In this document: positions 24,353-33,203 of the stretch, one piece after another
How the letters are laid out: every line of letters begins with the position of its first letter
Numbering within the stretch: the first letter of the stretch is position 1
Source of the DNA: a bacterium
Lineage (GTDB): Bacteria > Bacillota > Clostridia > Lachnospirales > Lachnospiraceae
Reading direction: 5' to 3'
Assembly: GCA_022774325.1 (NCBI GenBank)
Contig: JALFNN010000070.1
Location: forward strand, 1 to 53,833
DNA: 53,833 nucleotides
The notes under the pieces: model-generated
Seen by the model: only the letters and a program-made list of their open reading frames with translations
Told to the model about the DNA's origin: nothing
The model's database searches: none
Made by a program: the position numbers and the translations under genes

Positions 24353-25681
24353 ATGGGAAACTTACAAATTTTACTGCGTCAGCATGTTGGGGCACCCTGC
24401 GCGGCGGTGGTAAAGGCTGGTGACAGAGTTGAAAAAGGCACCTTGATCGCGACACCGACGGGCCTTGGCGCAAATATTTTCTCGAGTGCGTATGGCGTGG
24501 TTGAGGAAGTGAAGGAAGATCGGATCATTATCAGGCCTGATGAAGTTCAGAAAGATGAATTTGTTCCGATCCAGGAAGGCAGCAAGCTGGATATGGTGAA
24601 ATCAGCGGGCGTAGTTGGTATGGGCGGAGCTGGATTTCCGACAGGTGTGAAATTGGGAACTGACCTGAAGGGTGGATATATTCTGGTGAATGCGGCAGAA
24701 TGTGAGCCTGGACTGAGGCACAATATTCAGCAGCTTGAAGAAGATTGCGAGAAAGTCATCCGCGGCGTAAAACACTGCATGGAAATTTCAAATGCGGCAA
24801 AAGCAATCTTTGCAATTAAAAAGAAGAATGAGAAAGCTGTTGCAAGACTGCGCGAAGCACTGAAAGATGAGGACGCGATTACGATTCATCTGCTTCCGGA
24901 TATCTATCCGATGGGAGAAGAACGTGCGGTTGTAAGAGAGTGTCTGGGAATTGAACTTCAAACGACTCAGCTGCCCTCAGCGGCAAATGCGATCGTCTGC
25001 AATGTAGAGACGCTGGCAAGGGTATCGGAAGCAATTGATGAAAGAAAGCCTTGCTTTTCAAAGAATCTTACTGTGATTGGTAAGATTAATGGTGGAAATG
25101 AACCACATGTTTTTATGGATGTTCCTGTAGGAACGAGTGTTGGTGATCTGATTGAGAGGGCTGGCGGTATTGATGGCCTTTATGGGGAAATTATTATGGG
25201 AGGACCATTTACCGGAAAGGCCACTACTGAAGAAGAACCAATCACCAAGACAACCGGAGGAATCATTGTTACGATTGATTTTCCGGATCTTCACGGAGCA
25301 AAAGTAGGTTTATTGGTATGTGCCTGCGGAGGAAGTGAAGAAAGAATGCGTGATATTTGTGCTAAGATGAATGGTGTAGTTGCGTCTGTCGCAAGATGTA
25401 AACAGGCGATTGAGAATAAACCGGGAGCACCATTGAAGTGCGAACGCCCCGGTAATTGTCCGGGACAGGCAAAGAATAACATTCAGTTTAAGAAAGACGG
25501 ATGTGAATACATTATTATAGGAAACTGCTCTGACTGTTCCAATACAGTAATGGGATCTGCTCCGAAGATGGGATTGAAAGTATTCCACCAGACGGATCAT
25601 GTAATGAGGACGATCGGGCATCCGCTTTACAGATATCTGCGGGTATCGAAACAGGTAGAACAACTTCCGGACGGCAAATAG
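24353..25681 (+). CDS. prdC: PrdC, RnfC-like electron-transfer protein of proline reductase
   Basis: 442 aa from ATG 24353, preferred to an in-frame GTG at 24335 because GGGAGAAGGG precedes it. Homologous to the RnfC/NuoF family: a glycine-rich NADH/FMN segment GVVGMGGAGFPTGVKL at about 88-103, NAAECEPGL, and a SLBB-like middle (VPVGTSVGDLIERAGG). The C-terminus has cysteine motifs (CACGG, CERPGNCPGQ, GNCSDCSN). In Stickland organisms it is proposed to pass electrons from NADH to the PrdAB enzyme, possibly linked to Rnf. Some homologues are selenoproteins; here no in-frame UGA exists, so the Cys form is used. First gene of the prd operon. Confidence 0.88.
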   Translation: MGNLQILLRQHVGAPCAAVVKAGDRVEKGTLIATPTGLGANIFSSAYGVVEEVKEDRIIIRPDEVQKDEFVPIQEGSKLDMVKSAGVVGMGGAGFPTGVKLGTDLKGGYILVNAAECEPGLRHNIQQLEEDCEKVIRGVKHCMEISNAAKAIFAIKKKNEKAVARLREALKDEDAITIHLLPDIYPMGEERAVVRECLGIELQTTQLPSAANAIVCNVETLARVSEAIDERKPCFSKNLTVIGKINGGNEPHVFMDVPVGTSVGDLIERAGGIDGLYGEIIMGGPFTGKATTEEEPITKTTGGIIVTIDFPDLHGAKVGLLVCACGGSEERMRDICAKMNGVVASVARCKQAIENKPGAPLKCERPGNCPGQAKNNIQFKKDGCEYIIIGNCSDCSNTVMGSAPKMGLKVFHQTDHVMRTIGHPLYRYLRVSKQVEQLPDGK

Positions 25682-25725
25682 GCCGCGGAATGAGATAATA
25701 GGACAAGTAACGAGGAGGTAATATT

Positions 25726-27579
25726 ATGTCAATTACAGCTGAAACAGCAAAAGAACATGCAAAAGACCCTGCCGTATTATGTTGCAGAGCAGAAGGCGGA
25801 ATTACAATTCAGGCAGCAAATCTGGAAGATCCGGCTATTTTCGATGATCTGGTAGATTCAGGACTTTTGAATCTGGAAGGAGCGCTTACGATCGAACAGG
25901 TTCTGGGAGCAACTCTGGTTAAGACTTGTGACTCTCTTACACCGCTTACCGCTGATCTGGTAGAAGGAGCCAATGTAGTTGCAGAAGCACCGGTAGAAGA
26001 AGAGGAAGAAGTGGCTCCGGTAGAAGCATCTGCTGCAGCACCGGCACAGGTATGCCAGGCATCTGCGGCATCCGGTATTTTGAAAATACATATCGGAGAA
26101 GGAAAAGATATCAATATTGAACTTCCGGTGGGTTTTAATGGCGGTGCTGCAGTAGCAGAAGTTCCTGCACAGCTTCCGGTTCAGGAGGCAGCACCGGCGG
26201 TGAAAGAACCGGAACCGAAAGTTGTAAGAAGTGTAACAAGAAAGCACTATAAGATTACAGAAGTAAAACGCGGCCCGGAGACAAAGATTGAAGGCACGAC
26301 TCTTTACATCAGAGAAGGAATTGAGGAAGAAGCAGTTGCTTCTCAGGAGTTGGTACACAGCCTTAAAATTGATATCATTACACCGGATATGTATCATACC
26401 TATTCTGAGACAATTATGGACGTTCAGCCAATCGCTGCAAAAGAAGGCGATGACGAGATCGGAAGCGGAACAACAAGAGTACTTGATGGTGTTGTTATGA
26501 TGGTCACAGGAACAGATGACAATGGTGTACAGATTGGTGAATTCGGTTCTTCCGAAGGCTATCTGGACGAAAACATCATGTGGAACCGTCCGGGTGCACC
26601 GGATAAAGGCGAGATCTTTATCAAGACAGAAGTTGTGATCAAAGAAGGAACCAATATGGAAAGACCGGGCCCGCTTGCAGCACATACCGCAACAGATGTG
26701 ATCACACAGGAAATCCGGGTGGCTTTAAAAGCGCTTGAAGATGAAAGCCTTGTAGTAAATACAGAAACATTTGAACAGGTAAGAAGACCTGGAAAGAAGA
26801 AGGTTGTAATCGTAAAAGAGATCATGGGACAGGGCGCAATGCATGATAACCTGATCCTTCCGGTTGAGCCGGTCGGCGTTCTTGGGGCAAAACCGAACGT
26901 AGACCTTGGAAATGTTCCGGTTATGGTTTCTCCGCTTGAGGTACTGGACGGATGTATCCATGCACTGACCTGCATTGGACCTGCTTCTAAGGAAATGTCA
27001 AGACATTACTGGAGAGAACCTCTGGTTACGGAAGTGCTCCATGACGAAGAAGTAGACCTTTGCGGTGTTATTTTCGTGGGAAGTCCACAGATCAATGCGG
27101 AAAAATTCTATGTATCCAAACGTGTCGGCATGATGGTGGAAGCACTGGATGTTGACGGAGCTTTCGTCACAACAGAAGGCTTTGGAAACAACCACATTGA
27201 CTTTGCAAGTCATATTGAACAGATCGGTATGAGAGGAATCTCTGTTGTCGGGATGTCTTTCTGCGCAGTTCAGGGAGCTTTGGTTGTTGGAAATAAATAT
27301 ATGACTCATATGATTGATAATAATAAATCTGAGTCTGGTATTGAAAATGAAGTTCTTGCCTGCAACACGCTTTGCAAGGAAGACGCAGTACGCGCACTTG
27401 CAATGCTGAAAGCTGCAATGGCTGGCGAAGAAGTAAAGAAACCGGAAAGAAAATGGAATCCGAACGTGAAATCAACCAATGTGGAATTAATTTCCGAGAC
27501 GATGGACGATACGCTGGAACTGGTAAAGAATGAGCAGTCTTTGCCGATGAGCCAGAAGAGAAAAGAAAAATACGACTAA
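25726..27579 (+). CDS. prdA: D-proline reductase proprotein PrdA
   Basis: 617 aa. The proprotein is expected to cleave itself before Cys416 in ALTCIGPASKE, the Cys becoming the pyruvoyl group that binds D-proline; products of 415 and 202 residues match the known large and about 23-kDa subunits. An Ala/Glu/Pro-rich linker is at about 80-170. The C-terminal part resembles glycine/sarcosine-type reductase proteins. Cytoplasmic complex with PrdB; reduces D-proline to 5-aminovalerate. It lies 44 bases after prdC with GAGGAGGTAAT upstream. Confidence 0.95.
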   Translation: MSITAETAKEHAKDPAVLCCRAEGGITIQAANLEDPAIFDDLVDSGLLNLEGALTIEQVLGATLVKTCDSLTPLTADLVEGANVVAEAPVEEEEEVAPVEASAAAPAQVCQASAASGILKIHIGEGKDINIELPVGFNGGAAVAEVPAQLPVQEAAPAVKEPEPKVVRSVTRKHYKITEVKRGPETKIEGTTLYIREGIEEEAVASQELVHSLKIDIITPDMYHTYSETIMDVQPIAAKEGDDEIGSGTTRVLDGVVMMVTGTDDNGVQIGEFGSSEGYLDENIMWNRPGAPDKGEIFIKTEVVIKEGTNMERPGPLAAHTATDVITQEIRVALKALEDESLVVNTETFEQVRRPGKKKVVIVKEIMGQGAMHDNLILPVEPVGVLGAKPNVDLGNVPVMVSPLEVLDGCIHALTCIGPASKEMSRHYWREPLVTEVLHDEEVDLCGVIFVGSPQINAEKFYVSKRVGMMVEALDVDGAFVTTEGFGNNHIDFASHIEQIGMRGISVVGMSFCAVQGALVVGNKYMTHMIDNNKSESGIENEVLACNTLCKEDAVRALAMLKAAMAGEEVKKPERKWNPNVKSTNVELISETMDDTLELVKNEQSLPMSQKRKEKYD

Positions 27580-27594
27580 GAACAGGTGAAGAAC

Positions 27595-27873
27595 ATGAAA
27601 TATGGCGATAAGATCATTTATATGGAAGGGGTAATCGTAGAAATTCATGATGGATGTGTTGGGATCGATCTCAAAGGACGTCTGGGCTATCTGAAGATTC
27701 CGATGCGAATGCTGATTACCGATTATCCATTAGTGGTGGGACAGGAAGTTGGATGGAATATGAGTTTTATTGAACAGTTAGGTCCCGAGGCCAATGACAA
27801 ATATGTAAGTAACCTGGATACTTATCAGAGACGTCAGGAAGAAATGAAGTCTCATAAAGAAGAATGTGAATAG
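27595..27873 (+). CDS. Small CBO2463-like protein of proline reductase clusters
   Basis: 92 aa from ATG 27595, preferred over GTG 27586 because AGGTGAAG lies 5-11 bases before it. Features: an SH3/Sm-like barrel-type start (KYGDKIIYMEGVIVEIHDGCVGIDLKGRLGYLKIPMRML) and a charged helical tail. Genes of this type recur between prdA and prdB in Clostridia, where they are called CBO2463/CBO2479-domain proteins; I know no demonstrated role. Its position between the two enzyme subunit genes suggests a maturation or assembly factor for PrdA or PrdB. Confidence 0.75.
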   Translation: MKYGDKIIYMEGVIVEIHDGCVGIDLKGRLGYLKIPMRMLITDYPLVVGQEVGWNMSFIEQLGPEANDKYVSNLDTYQRRQEEMKSHKEECE

Positions 27874-27893
27874 CAATTAGAGGAGGTAGTAAC

Positions 27894-28619
27894 ATGAGTT
27901 TAACAGTTGTTAAAGGGCTGCAGTCAGAAATCTATGTTCCGATTACTCCGCCGCCGGTATGGGCGCCTGTAAAGAAAGAATTAAAAGATATGACGATTGC
28001 ACTTGCTACGGCGGCAGGTGTGCACCATAAAGAACAGGAAAGATTTAATCTTGCAGGAGATTTTACCTGGAGAAAAATTACCGATACGATGCCGTCAAGT
28101 GAGCTTATGGTTTCACACGGAGGATATGACAACAGTGATGTGAACAAAGACATCAACTGTATGTTCCCAATTGATAGAATCCATGAGCTGGCAAAGGAAG
28201 GATTTATCAAAGCCTGTGCACCGGTTCATGCAGGATTCATGGGCGGCGGCGGAAATCAGGAGAAATTCAAGGGTGAAACCGGTCCTGCGATCGCTCAGAT
28301 GTTTGTTGAGGAAGGCGTGGATGCGGTTATCCTCACCGCTGGTTGAGGTACCTGCCACCGCTCTGCAGTTCTGGTGCAGAGAGCAATTGAAGCCGCTGGC
28401 ATTCCGACTATCATTATCGCGGCACTTCCGCCGGTTGTACGTCAGACCGGTTCACCACGTGCGGTAGCTCCGCTTGTTCCGATGGGAGCAAATGCAGGAG
28501 AGCCGAACAATGTGGAAATGCAGACAGCTATTGTCAAAGCAACTCTTGAAGCTCTGGTGAGCATTGAGTCTGCCGGAAAAGTTGTTCCGCTTCCATATGA
28601 ATATGTAGCGAAAGTATAG
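27894..28619 (+). CDS. prdB: D-proline reductase selenoprotein subunit PrdB
   Basis: 241 aa read through UGA at 28344-28346, Sec at residue 151, in the context LTAG-Sec-GTCHRSAV: a Sec-x-x-Cys redox site at which substrate bound by the PrdA pyruvoyl group is reduced. Without Sec the frame stops at 150 residues and the C-terminal 90 residues, which are well conserved in type (AAGIPTIIIAALPPV), would be lost. Start ATG 27894 follows GAGGAGG. The protein is related to glycine reductase GrdB-type subunits. Confidence 0.96.
28344..28383 (+). promoter_or_regulatory. Bacterial SECIS element of prdB
   Basis: UGA 28344-28346, then CTCTGC (28361-28366) pairs with GCAGAG (28376-28381) around AGTTCTGGT. 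The word GTTCTGG begins 24 bases after the UGA and is shared with the selD element. Confidence 0.7.
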
Positions 28620-28630
28620 AACTATTTTTT

Positions 28631-28660
28631 AAACTCCATGGCTTATGCTGTGGAGTTTTT
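28631..28660 (+). terminator. Terminator between prdB and prdD
   Basis: AAACTCCA (28631-28638) pairs with TGGAGTTT (28651-28658) and TTTT follows, 12 bases after the prdB stop. It should reduce prdDE expression relative to prdAB. Confidence 0.75.
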
Positions 28661-28709
28661 GCTAAAAATGATTTATAATGGTTGGAAAGAAAAATGGCAG
28701 GAGGACGCT

Positions 28710-29468
28710 ATGGAAAAAGATTTACGCCGCCTTGTAATAAAGGCATTTCACGTTCGGGATGTGTCCTACGGTGAAGAGAACAGAGTGACTCCGGATGGGG
28801 TGATGACGGTGGATGTTTCGGTTCTTGAAGGAATCCTTGAAAAACATCCGCAGCTCGAGAAAATGGATATACAGATTATTCCTCCTTGTGATCATGATCG
28901 TTTTACCAATACAATGATGGATATCATTCCGATTTCTACAAAAGTACTTGGAAAATTGGGGGATGGAATCACACATACTCTTACCGGAGCGTATGTAATT
29001 TTGACAGGGGTGGATGTAAATGGAAAGCAGACGCATGAATTTGGCTCTTCGGAAGGAAAGCTAAAAGAGAAATTATATCTGAATCGTGCGGGGACCCCGG
29101 GGGATGAAGATTATATTCTGTCCTTTGATGTGGTACTGAAAGCGGGGATGGGTCAGGAGCGGGAAGGTGTTCTTGCAGCGCATCGTGCGTGCGATGAGTT
29201 TATTCAAATATTCCGGGAACAGATGAAAAAATTTCGGGGTGATTTGTGTACAGAACGGCATGAATACCATGATGTCGCGCGGCCGGGAAAAAAACGCGTA
29301 TTAATCATAAAGCAGGTTGCCGGGCAAGGGGCTATGTATGATACATCGCTCTTCGGAAAAGAACCTTCCGGAACAGAAGGCGGACATTCGATCATTGACA
29401 TGGGGAACATGCCGGTAATCGTAACGCCGAATGAATATCGGGACGGGATCATCCGTTCTATGCAGTAG
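28710..29468 (+). CDS. prdD: PrdD, PrdA large-subunit-like protein
   Basis: 252 aa from ATG 28710 (CAGGAGG upstream). It aligns with residues about 170-415 of PrdA: the motifs TDV/LTGVDVNG, HEFGSSEGKLKEKLYLNRAGTP, REGVLAAHRACDEFIQ and RPGKKRVLIIKQVAGQGAMYD match PrdA's corresponding segments, and it ends VTPNEYRDGIIRSMQ, where PrdA reads VSPLEVLDGCIHALT before its cleavage Cys. It lacks the PrdA N-terminal 170 residues. The role in proline reduction is unproven; a scaffold or maturation partner with PrdE is plausible. Confidence 0.9.
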   Translation: MEKDLRRLVIKAFHVRDVSYGEENRVTPDGVMTVDVSVLEGILEKHPQLEKMDIQIIPPCDHDRFTNTMMDIIPISTKVLGKLGDGITHTLTGAYVILTGVDVNGKQTHEFGSSEGKLKEKLYLNRAGTPGDEDYILSFDVVLKAGMGQEREGVLAAHRACDEFIQIFREQMKKFRGDLCTERHEYHDVARPGKKRVLIIKQVAGQGAMYDTSLFGKEPSGTEGGHSIIDMGNMPVIVTPNEYRDGIIRSMQ

Positions 29469-29480
29469 GAGGTAGAGAAT

Positions 29481-29951
29481 ATGGGAATTGGGCCATCTAC
29501 AAAAGAAACGTCGTTACATCATTTTCGGGATCCGCTGCTGGATGTGGTTTCGGCGGACGAGGATTTGGATCTGATGGGGATCATGATTGTGGGAACTCCG
29601 GATGACAATGCCGATAAATTGCTGGTAGGAACTCGCGCTGCTGTTTGGGCGGAAGCCATGCGCGCTGACGGAGTGATACTTTCCTCTGACGGATGGGGGA
29701 ACAGTGATGTGGATTTTGCAAATACGGTGGAGCAGATGGAAATCCGTGGAATTCCGGTTGCGGGCCTTAAATTCAGCGGAACGGTTGGACAGTTTGTTGT
29801 GACGAATGACTATCTGGACGGAATTCTGGATATCAATAAAAGCGCAGAAGGTGTCGAGACCAATATGGTCGGGGAAAATAATGTGACACAGCTTGACGCC
29901 AGAAAGGTTACGGCGCTTTTGAAGCTGAAAATGCGAAAAAGAGACACGTAA
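29481..29951 (+). CDS. prdE: PrdE, PrdA small-subunit-like protein
   Basis: 156 aa. It begins MGIGPSTKETSLHHFRDPL, matching PrdA from its cleavage point onward (CIGPASKEMSRHYWREPL), with Gly in place of the pyruvoyl-forming Cys. Further matches: DLMGIMIVGTPDDNADK, SDGWGNSDVDFANTVEQM and GIPVAGLKFSGTVGQFVV. It follows prdD by 12 bases with AGGAGGTAG. It lacks the catalytic residue, so it is not itself a reductase subunit; a partner of PrdD in the complex or its assembly is likely. Shorter than the PrdA C-terminal part. Confidence 0.88.
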   Translation: MGIGPSTKETSLHHFRDPLLDVVSADEDLDLMGIMIVGTPDDNADKLLVGTRAAVWAEAMRADGVILSSDGWGNSDVDFANTVEQMEIRGIPVAGLKFSGTVGQFVVTNDYLDGILDINKSAEGVETNMVGENNVTQLDARKVTALLKLKMRKRDT

Positions 29952-29965
29952 AGCGTCTCTTTTCT
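29936..29965. terminator. Bidirectional terminator after prdE
   Basis: AAAAGAGAC and GTCTCTTTT pair around a short loop, overlapping the end of prdE. T-rich on the plus strand and A-rich upstream, it can serve both prdE and the convergent tetR gene. Confidence 0.75.
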
Positions 29966-29969
29966 TTCT

Positions 29970-30575
29970 TTATGAAATCACATGATTCTTAATAATTGCG
30001 CGAATGCTCGCGTTGAGATAAGGTTTGAGATCCTCAAAAGGCATTGGATCATTTTCCAGAATTGTGCTGTAAGAGGTAGAACTTGCAAGCTCGATGATTA
30101 GAAACATCATTGTTTCGGGATCTCTGAGTTTAACGACAGGATTCTCTAGAAGATGGTTTCTGTACAGTTCCTTTACATTGATCTCTTCTTCGTCGTTACT
30201 TTGTAAAATTGCCTGCTTGAAAATTCCCCAGCTCAGATTTTTGGAAATAAAGCGAAGCATTGGTTTATTTTCCTTCATACGCTCCAGAATATAATCTACA
30301 ATAAAAATAATTCGGTCTTCAAACTGGGGAGTGTGAGAAGACTCCAGAGCCTGCCAGGCGGCAAGAAAAAGATTCCCTGTTATTTTGGCTATGAGCCGGT
30401 CGCGTAATTCATATTTGTCTGTAAAATAAAGATAAAATGTTCCCTTTGCTACACCTGCATACTTGGCGATGTCGCTAATGGAGGTTTTCTCGATGCCCTG
30501 TTCTATGAACAAATCATAGGCGCTCCGATAGAGGGCATCGGATTTTTGCTGTTTGTTTTCGTCTACCTTCCCCAT
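29970..30575 (-). CDS. TetR-family regulator, AcrR-like
   Basis: 201 aa from the ATG at 30575 (minus), chosen because AGGGGAG lies 8 bases ahead; a TTG at 30596 has no site. The HTH is residues about 18-60 (ALYRSAYDLFIEQGIEKTSISDIAKYAGVAKGTFYLYF); the rest is a helical ligand-binding domain. It faces prdE tail-to-tail and is divergent from the GH127 gene across 310 bases containing TTGAC/GTCAA repeats. It may control the GH127 gene or only itself. Confidence 0.88.
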   Translation of the reverse strand: MGKVDENKQQKSDALYRSAYDLFIEQGIEKTSISDIAKYAGVAKGTFYLYFTDKYELRDRLIAKITGNLFLAAWQALESSHTPQFEDRIIFIVDYILERMKENKPMLRFISKNLSWGIFKQAILQSNDEEEINVKELYRNHLLENPVVKLRDPETMMFLIIELASSTSYSTILENDPMPFEDLKPYLNASIRAIIKNHVIS

Positions 30576-30650
30576 GGTATATTCTCCCCTTGTCAAAGTG
30601 AAATTATAATTGTCGGAAATGATTTCGCAATTCGTATTATAAATGCAAAA

Positions 30651-30695
30651 TTGACAAAAGTCAATTTATATAAGCAAAATAATGACTTTCGGTCA
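30651..30695. promoter_or_regulatory. Paired TGAC/GTCA palindromes, candidate TetR operators
   Basis: TTGACAAAAGTCAA (30651-30664) and TGACTTTCGGTCA (30683-30695) are two similar inverted repeats about 30 bases apart, upstream of tetR and between it and the GH127 gene. The rest of the gap 30576-30885 holds no gene. Confidence 0.5.
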
Positions 30696-30885
30696 ATTAA
30701 TATTCGCTGTAAGAATTAAGAGAGTATTTTGGAGTAATGGATGAAAAGATATCTGGTCAATGTGGAAATGCTTTGGTACAATGAATGAGGTATTTGTGAT
30801 AAGAATCCAATATTACAGTGTAATTGATGCGAACATGGTGGAAGAATGGCTTTGAGTATCGAATGCGGCTGAAAAGGAGAAATAT

Positions 30886-33159
30886 ATGAGTGAGTATTTA
30901 GCAAAATTAAAACCGGAAGAAATTGTAAAAATGGATGTAGATTCTATCTATATCGGGAATTTGAATACGGTAGATGAAGATTTGAGTCTGCCGCTGCATG
31001 GGAAATATGGTTCTGTATTAAATTGGTTTACAGAAGAGGAAAGATTTATCAGGGCTGACGGTAAAGTTCACAGGCCGCTATATGGCATGGGAAATCGGAA
31101 TGTCAAATTGAAAGTAAAAGCAGTGTACGAAGGGTACAGCGAGGAGCGTGAATTTGAGGCAACGGTTCTGCAGGAAAAGAAAGAAAATATTGTAGCGGAA
31201 ATTCTGGAAGTGAATTTGGAAGCGATGCCAGGAGAAAAAGCGGCACTACCGTCAGTGGTGATTGCGAGAACTACGGACGGACGTAGAACCACACTACCTG
31301 TTAAGTGGGAGAAATATGAACCACTTTGGAAAGAAGGAATCATACATGTGCGGGGGATTGTAGAAAAATATAAGGAGAGCGCAATTGCCAGTATACATTA
31401 TTATAATATAGAAGAAACTCATTATGACATACCAAAAAGAAAGGTGGAGTTTTTGCCGATTGGGCAAGTGCGGCTTAAAGAGGGGACGATCTTTTATGAA
31501 CGCCAGCAGAATATGCTGAACTATCTTTTGAACATAGACGATGATCAAATGTTGTATAATTTCCGGAGAGCATCCGGTCTGGATACGCATGGTGCGGCGC
31601 CTATGACCGGTTGGGATGAAGAAAACTGTAAATTAAAAGGGCATACGACAGGGCATTATATGTCAGGATTGGCACTGGCCTGGGGGGCTACAGGGAACCC
31701 GAAATTCCGGGAGAAAATAAATTATATTGTGGACGGACTTGAGGAATGTCAGGTGGCATTTGCTGAGTCGGGAGAACATCATACAGGGTATTTGAGCGCC
31801 TATGATGAAGAACAGTTTGATCTGTTAGAACAATTCACGCGTTATCCGGAAATATGGGCACCTTATTATACTTTGGATAAAATTATGTGTGGGCTGTATG
31901 ATTGCTTTCAGATTGCCGGATGTGAAAAAGCGAAAATAATATTAGAAAAGATGGGGGACTGGGTTTATGACAGGCTTTCGCGTCTTTCGAGGGAAGTACT
32001 CGATCGAATGTGGTCAATGTACATTGCTGGAGAATTTGGTGGCATGTTGGGTACGATGGTAAAACTGTATCAGATTACCGGGAAAGAAAATCATTTAAAA
32101 GCTGCGTGCTTTTTTGTGAATGATAAACTATTTTATCCGATGCTGGAAAAGTGCGATACATTGGAAGATGTGCATGCAAATCAGCACATTCCTCAAATTA
32201 TAGGAGCGATGGAGTTATTCCGGGTGACGAAAGAAGAAAAATGGTGGAGAATCGGAAAAAATTTCTGGAAAATTGTGACCGCAGATCATGCGTATTGTAT
32301 CGGTGGTGTGGGAGAAACGGAAATGTTCCACTGTGCCGGAACGACATGCGACTATCTGACAGAAAAAGCAGCTGAAAGTTGCGCGAGCTATAATATGCTT
32401 AGGCTGACGGCGCAGTTGTTTGAGTATACTGTTGATGGGGCGATGATGGATTATTATGATAATACGCTCCGCAATCATATCCTTACATCGGCCAGCCATG
32501 CTGATGACGGAGGAACCACTTATTTCATGCCGCTGGGACCGGGACAACAAAAAGCGTATTCGACAACAGAAAATACATGCTGTCATGGAACGGGAATGGA
32601 AAGTAGATTCCGTTATATGGAAAATATCTATGCAACGGATGAAAAATATGTGTATGTTAATCTTTTGATTGATTCGGTTTTGGGTGGGGAGGCTTCAATA
32701 GAAGTTGACACTTCGGAAACGGACGGAATCGTAAAAGTGGTATGCCGAAATGATATGGACAAGGGACTTAAGATTCACATTCCATCCTGGGCGGAAGATG
32801 GACTCCGGGCGGAACTTAACGGGAGAGAAATAAGCAGAATTACATTGGAAGATGGATATCTCTGTGTCGGGGAACAATGCAGGTCGGATGATGAAATCGT
32901 TCTGCATTTGCCGATGCAGCTACGTGTTGTGAAAAATCCGTCAGACTGCAGGTTTGTGAATCTCGCCTATGGGCCCTATATTCTTGCGGCGCTGTCTGAT
33001 GTGGAAGAATTCTTTCCACTCCCGGATCTTGAGAAAATCCGACCAATGAAAGAAAAGTTGCATTTTGAAGTGGAAGGACTTGAGTTTGTTCCTTTTCCTG
33101 AAATAGATACGCAAAAATACCATGTATATTTTCTTGCACCGGAGAGCGGACAATGTTAG
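30886..33159 (+). CDS. GH127-family glycoside hydrolase (beta-L-arabinofuranosidase-like)
   Basis: 757 aa, cytoplasmic (no signal peptide). An N-terminal Ig-like/beta region (about 60-190; EGYSEEREFEATVLQEKKENIVAEI) precedes the alpha/alpha toroid. Active-site features of the DUF1680 family are present: HTTGHYMSGLALAWGATG, the E..C pair in EKAAESCASYNMLRL and the CC in ENTCCHGTGMES, which together hold a zinc and the nucleophilic Cys. GH127 and GH146 enzymes cut terminal beta-L-arabinofuranose; the exact sugar here is inferred. It stands alone, without transporter genes. Start ATG 30886 with AAGGAGAAA. Confidence 0.85.
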   Translation: MSEYLAKLKPEEIVKMDVDSIYIGNLNTVDEDLSLPLHGKYGSVLNWFTEEERFIRADGKVHRPLYGMGNRNVKLKVKAVYEGYSEEREFEATVLQEKKENIVAEILEVNLEAMPGEKAALPSVVIARTTDGRRTTLPVKWEKYEPLWKEGIIHVRGIVEKYKESAIASIHYYNIEETHYDIPKRKVEFLPIGQVRLKEGTIFYERQQNMLNYLLNIDDDQMLYNFRRASGLDTHGAAPMTGWDEENCKLKGHTTGHYMSGLALAWGATGNPKFREKINYIVDGLEECQVAFAESGEHHTGYLSAYDEEQFDLLEQFTRYPEIWAPYYTLDKIMCGLYDCFQIAGCEKAKIILEKMGDWVYDRLSRLSREVLDRMWSMYIAGEFGGMLGTMVKLYQITGKENHLKAACFFVNDKLFYPMLEKCDTLEDVHANQHIPQIIGAMELFRVTKEEKWWRIGKNFWKIVTADHAYCIGGVGETEMFHCAGTTCDYLTEKAAESCASYNMLRLTAQLFEYTVDGAMMDYYDNTLRNHILTSASHADDGGTTYFMPLGPGQQKAYSTTENTCCHGTGMESRFRYMENIYATDEKYVYVNLLIDSVLGGEASIEVDTSETDGIVKVVCRNDMDKGLKIHIPSWAEDGLRAELNGREISRITLEDGYLCVGEQCRSDDEIVLHLPMQLRVVKNPSDCRFVNLAYGPYILAALSDVEEFFPLPDLEKIRPMKEKLHFEVEGLEFVPFPEIDTQKYHVYFLAPESGQC

Positions 33160-33203
33160 AAAAATGTAAATTACATACCATTAAGAAAGGCCTGATTAAA
33201 AGA

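Noticed and set aside
24353-25681. PrdC as a selenoprotein
   Set aside because: Some homologues contain Sec, but no in-frame UGA exists in this gene.
28344-28346. prdB split into two reading frames
   Set aside because: UGA in the Sec-x-x-Cys site of PrdB; the conserved C-terminal part continues in the same frame, so it is one gene.
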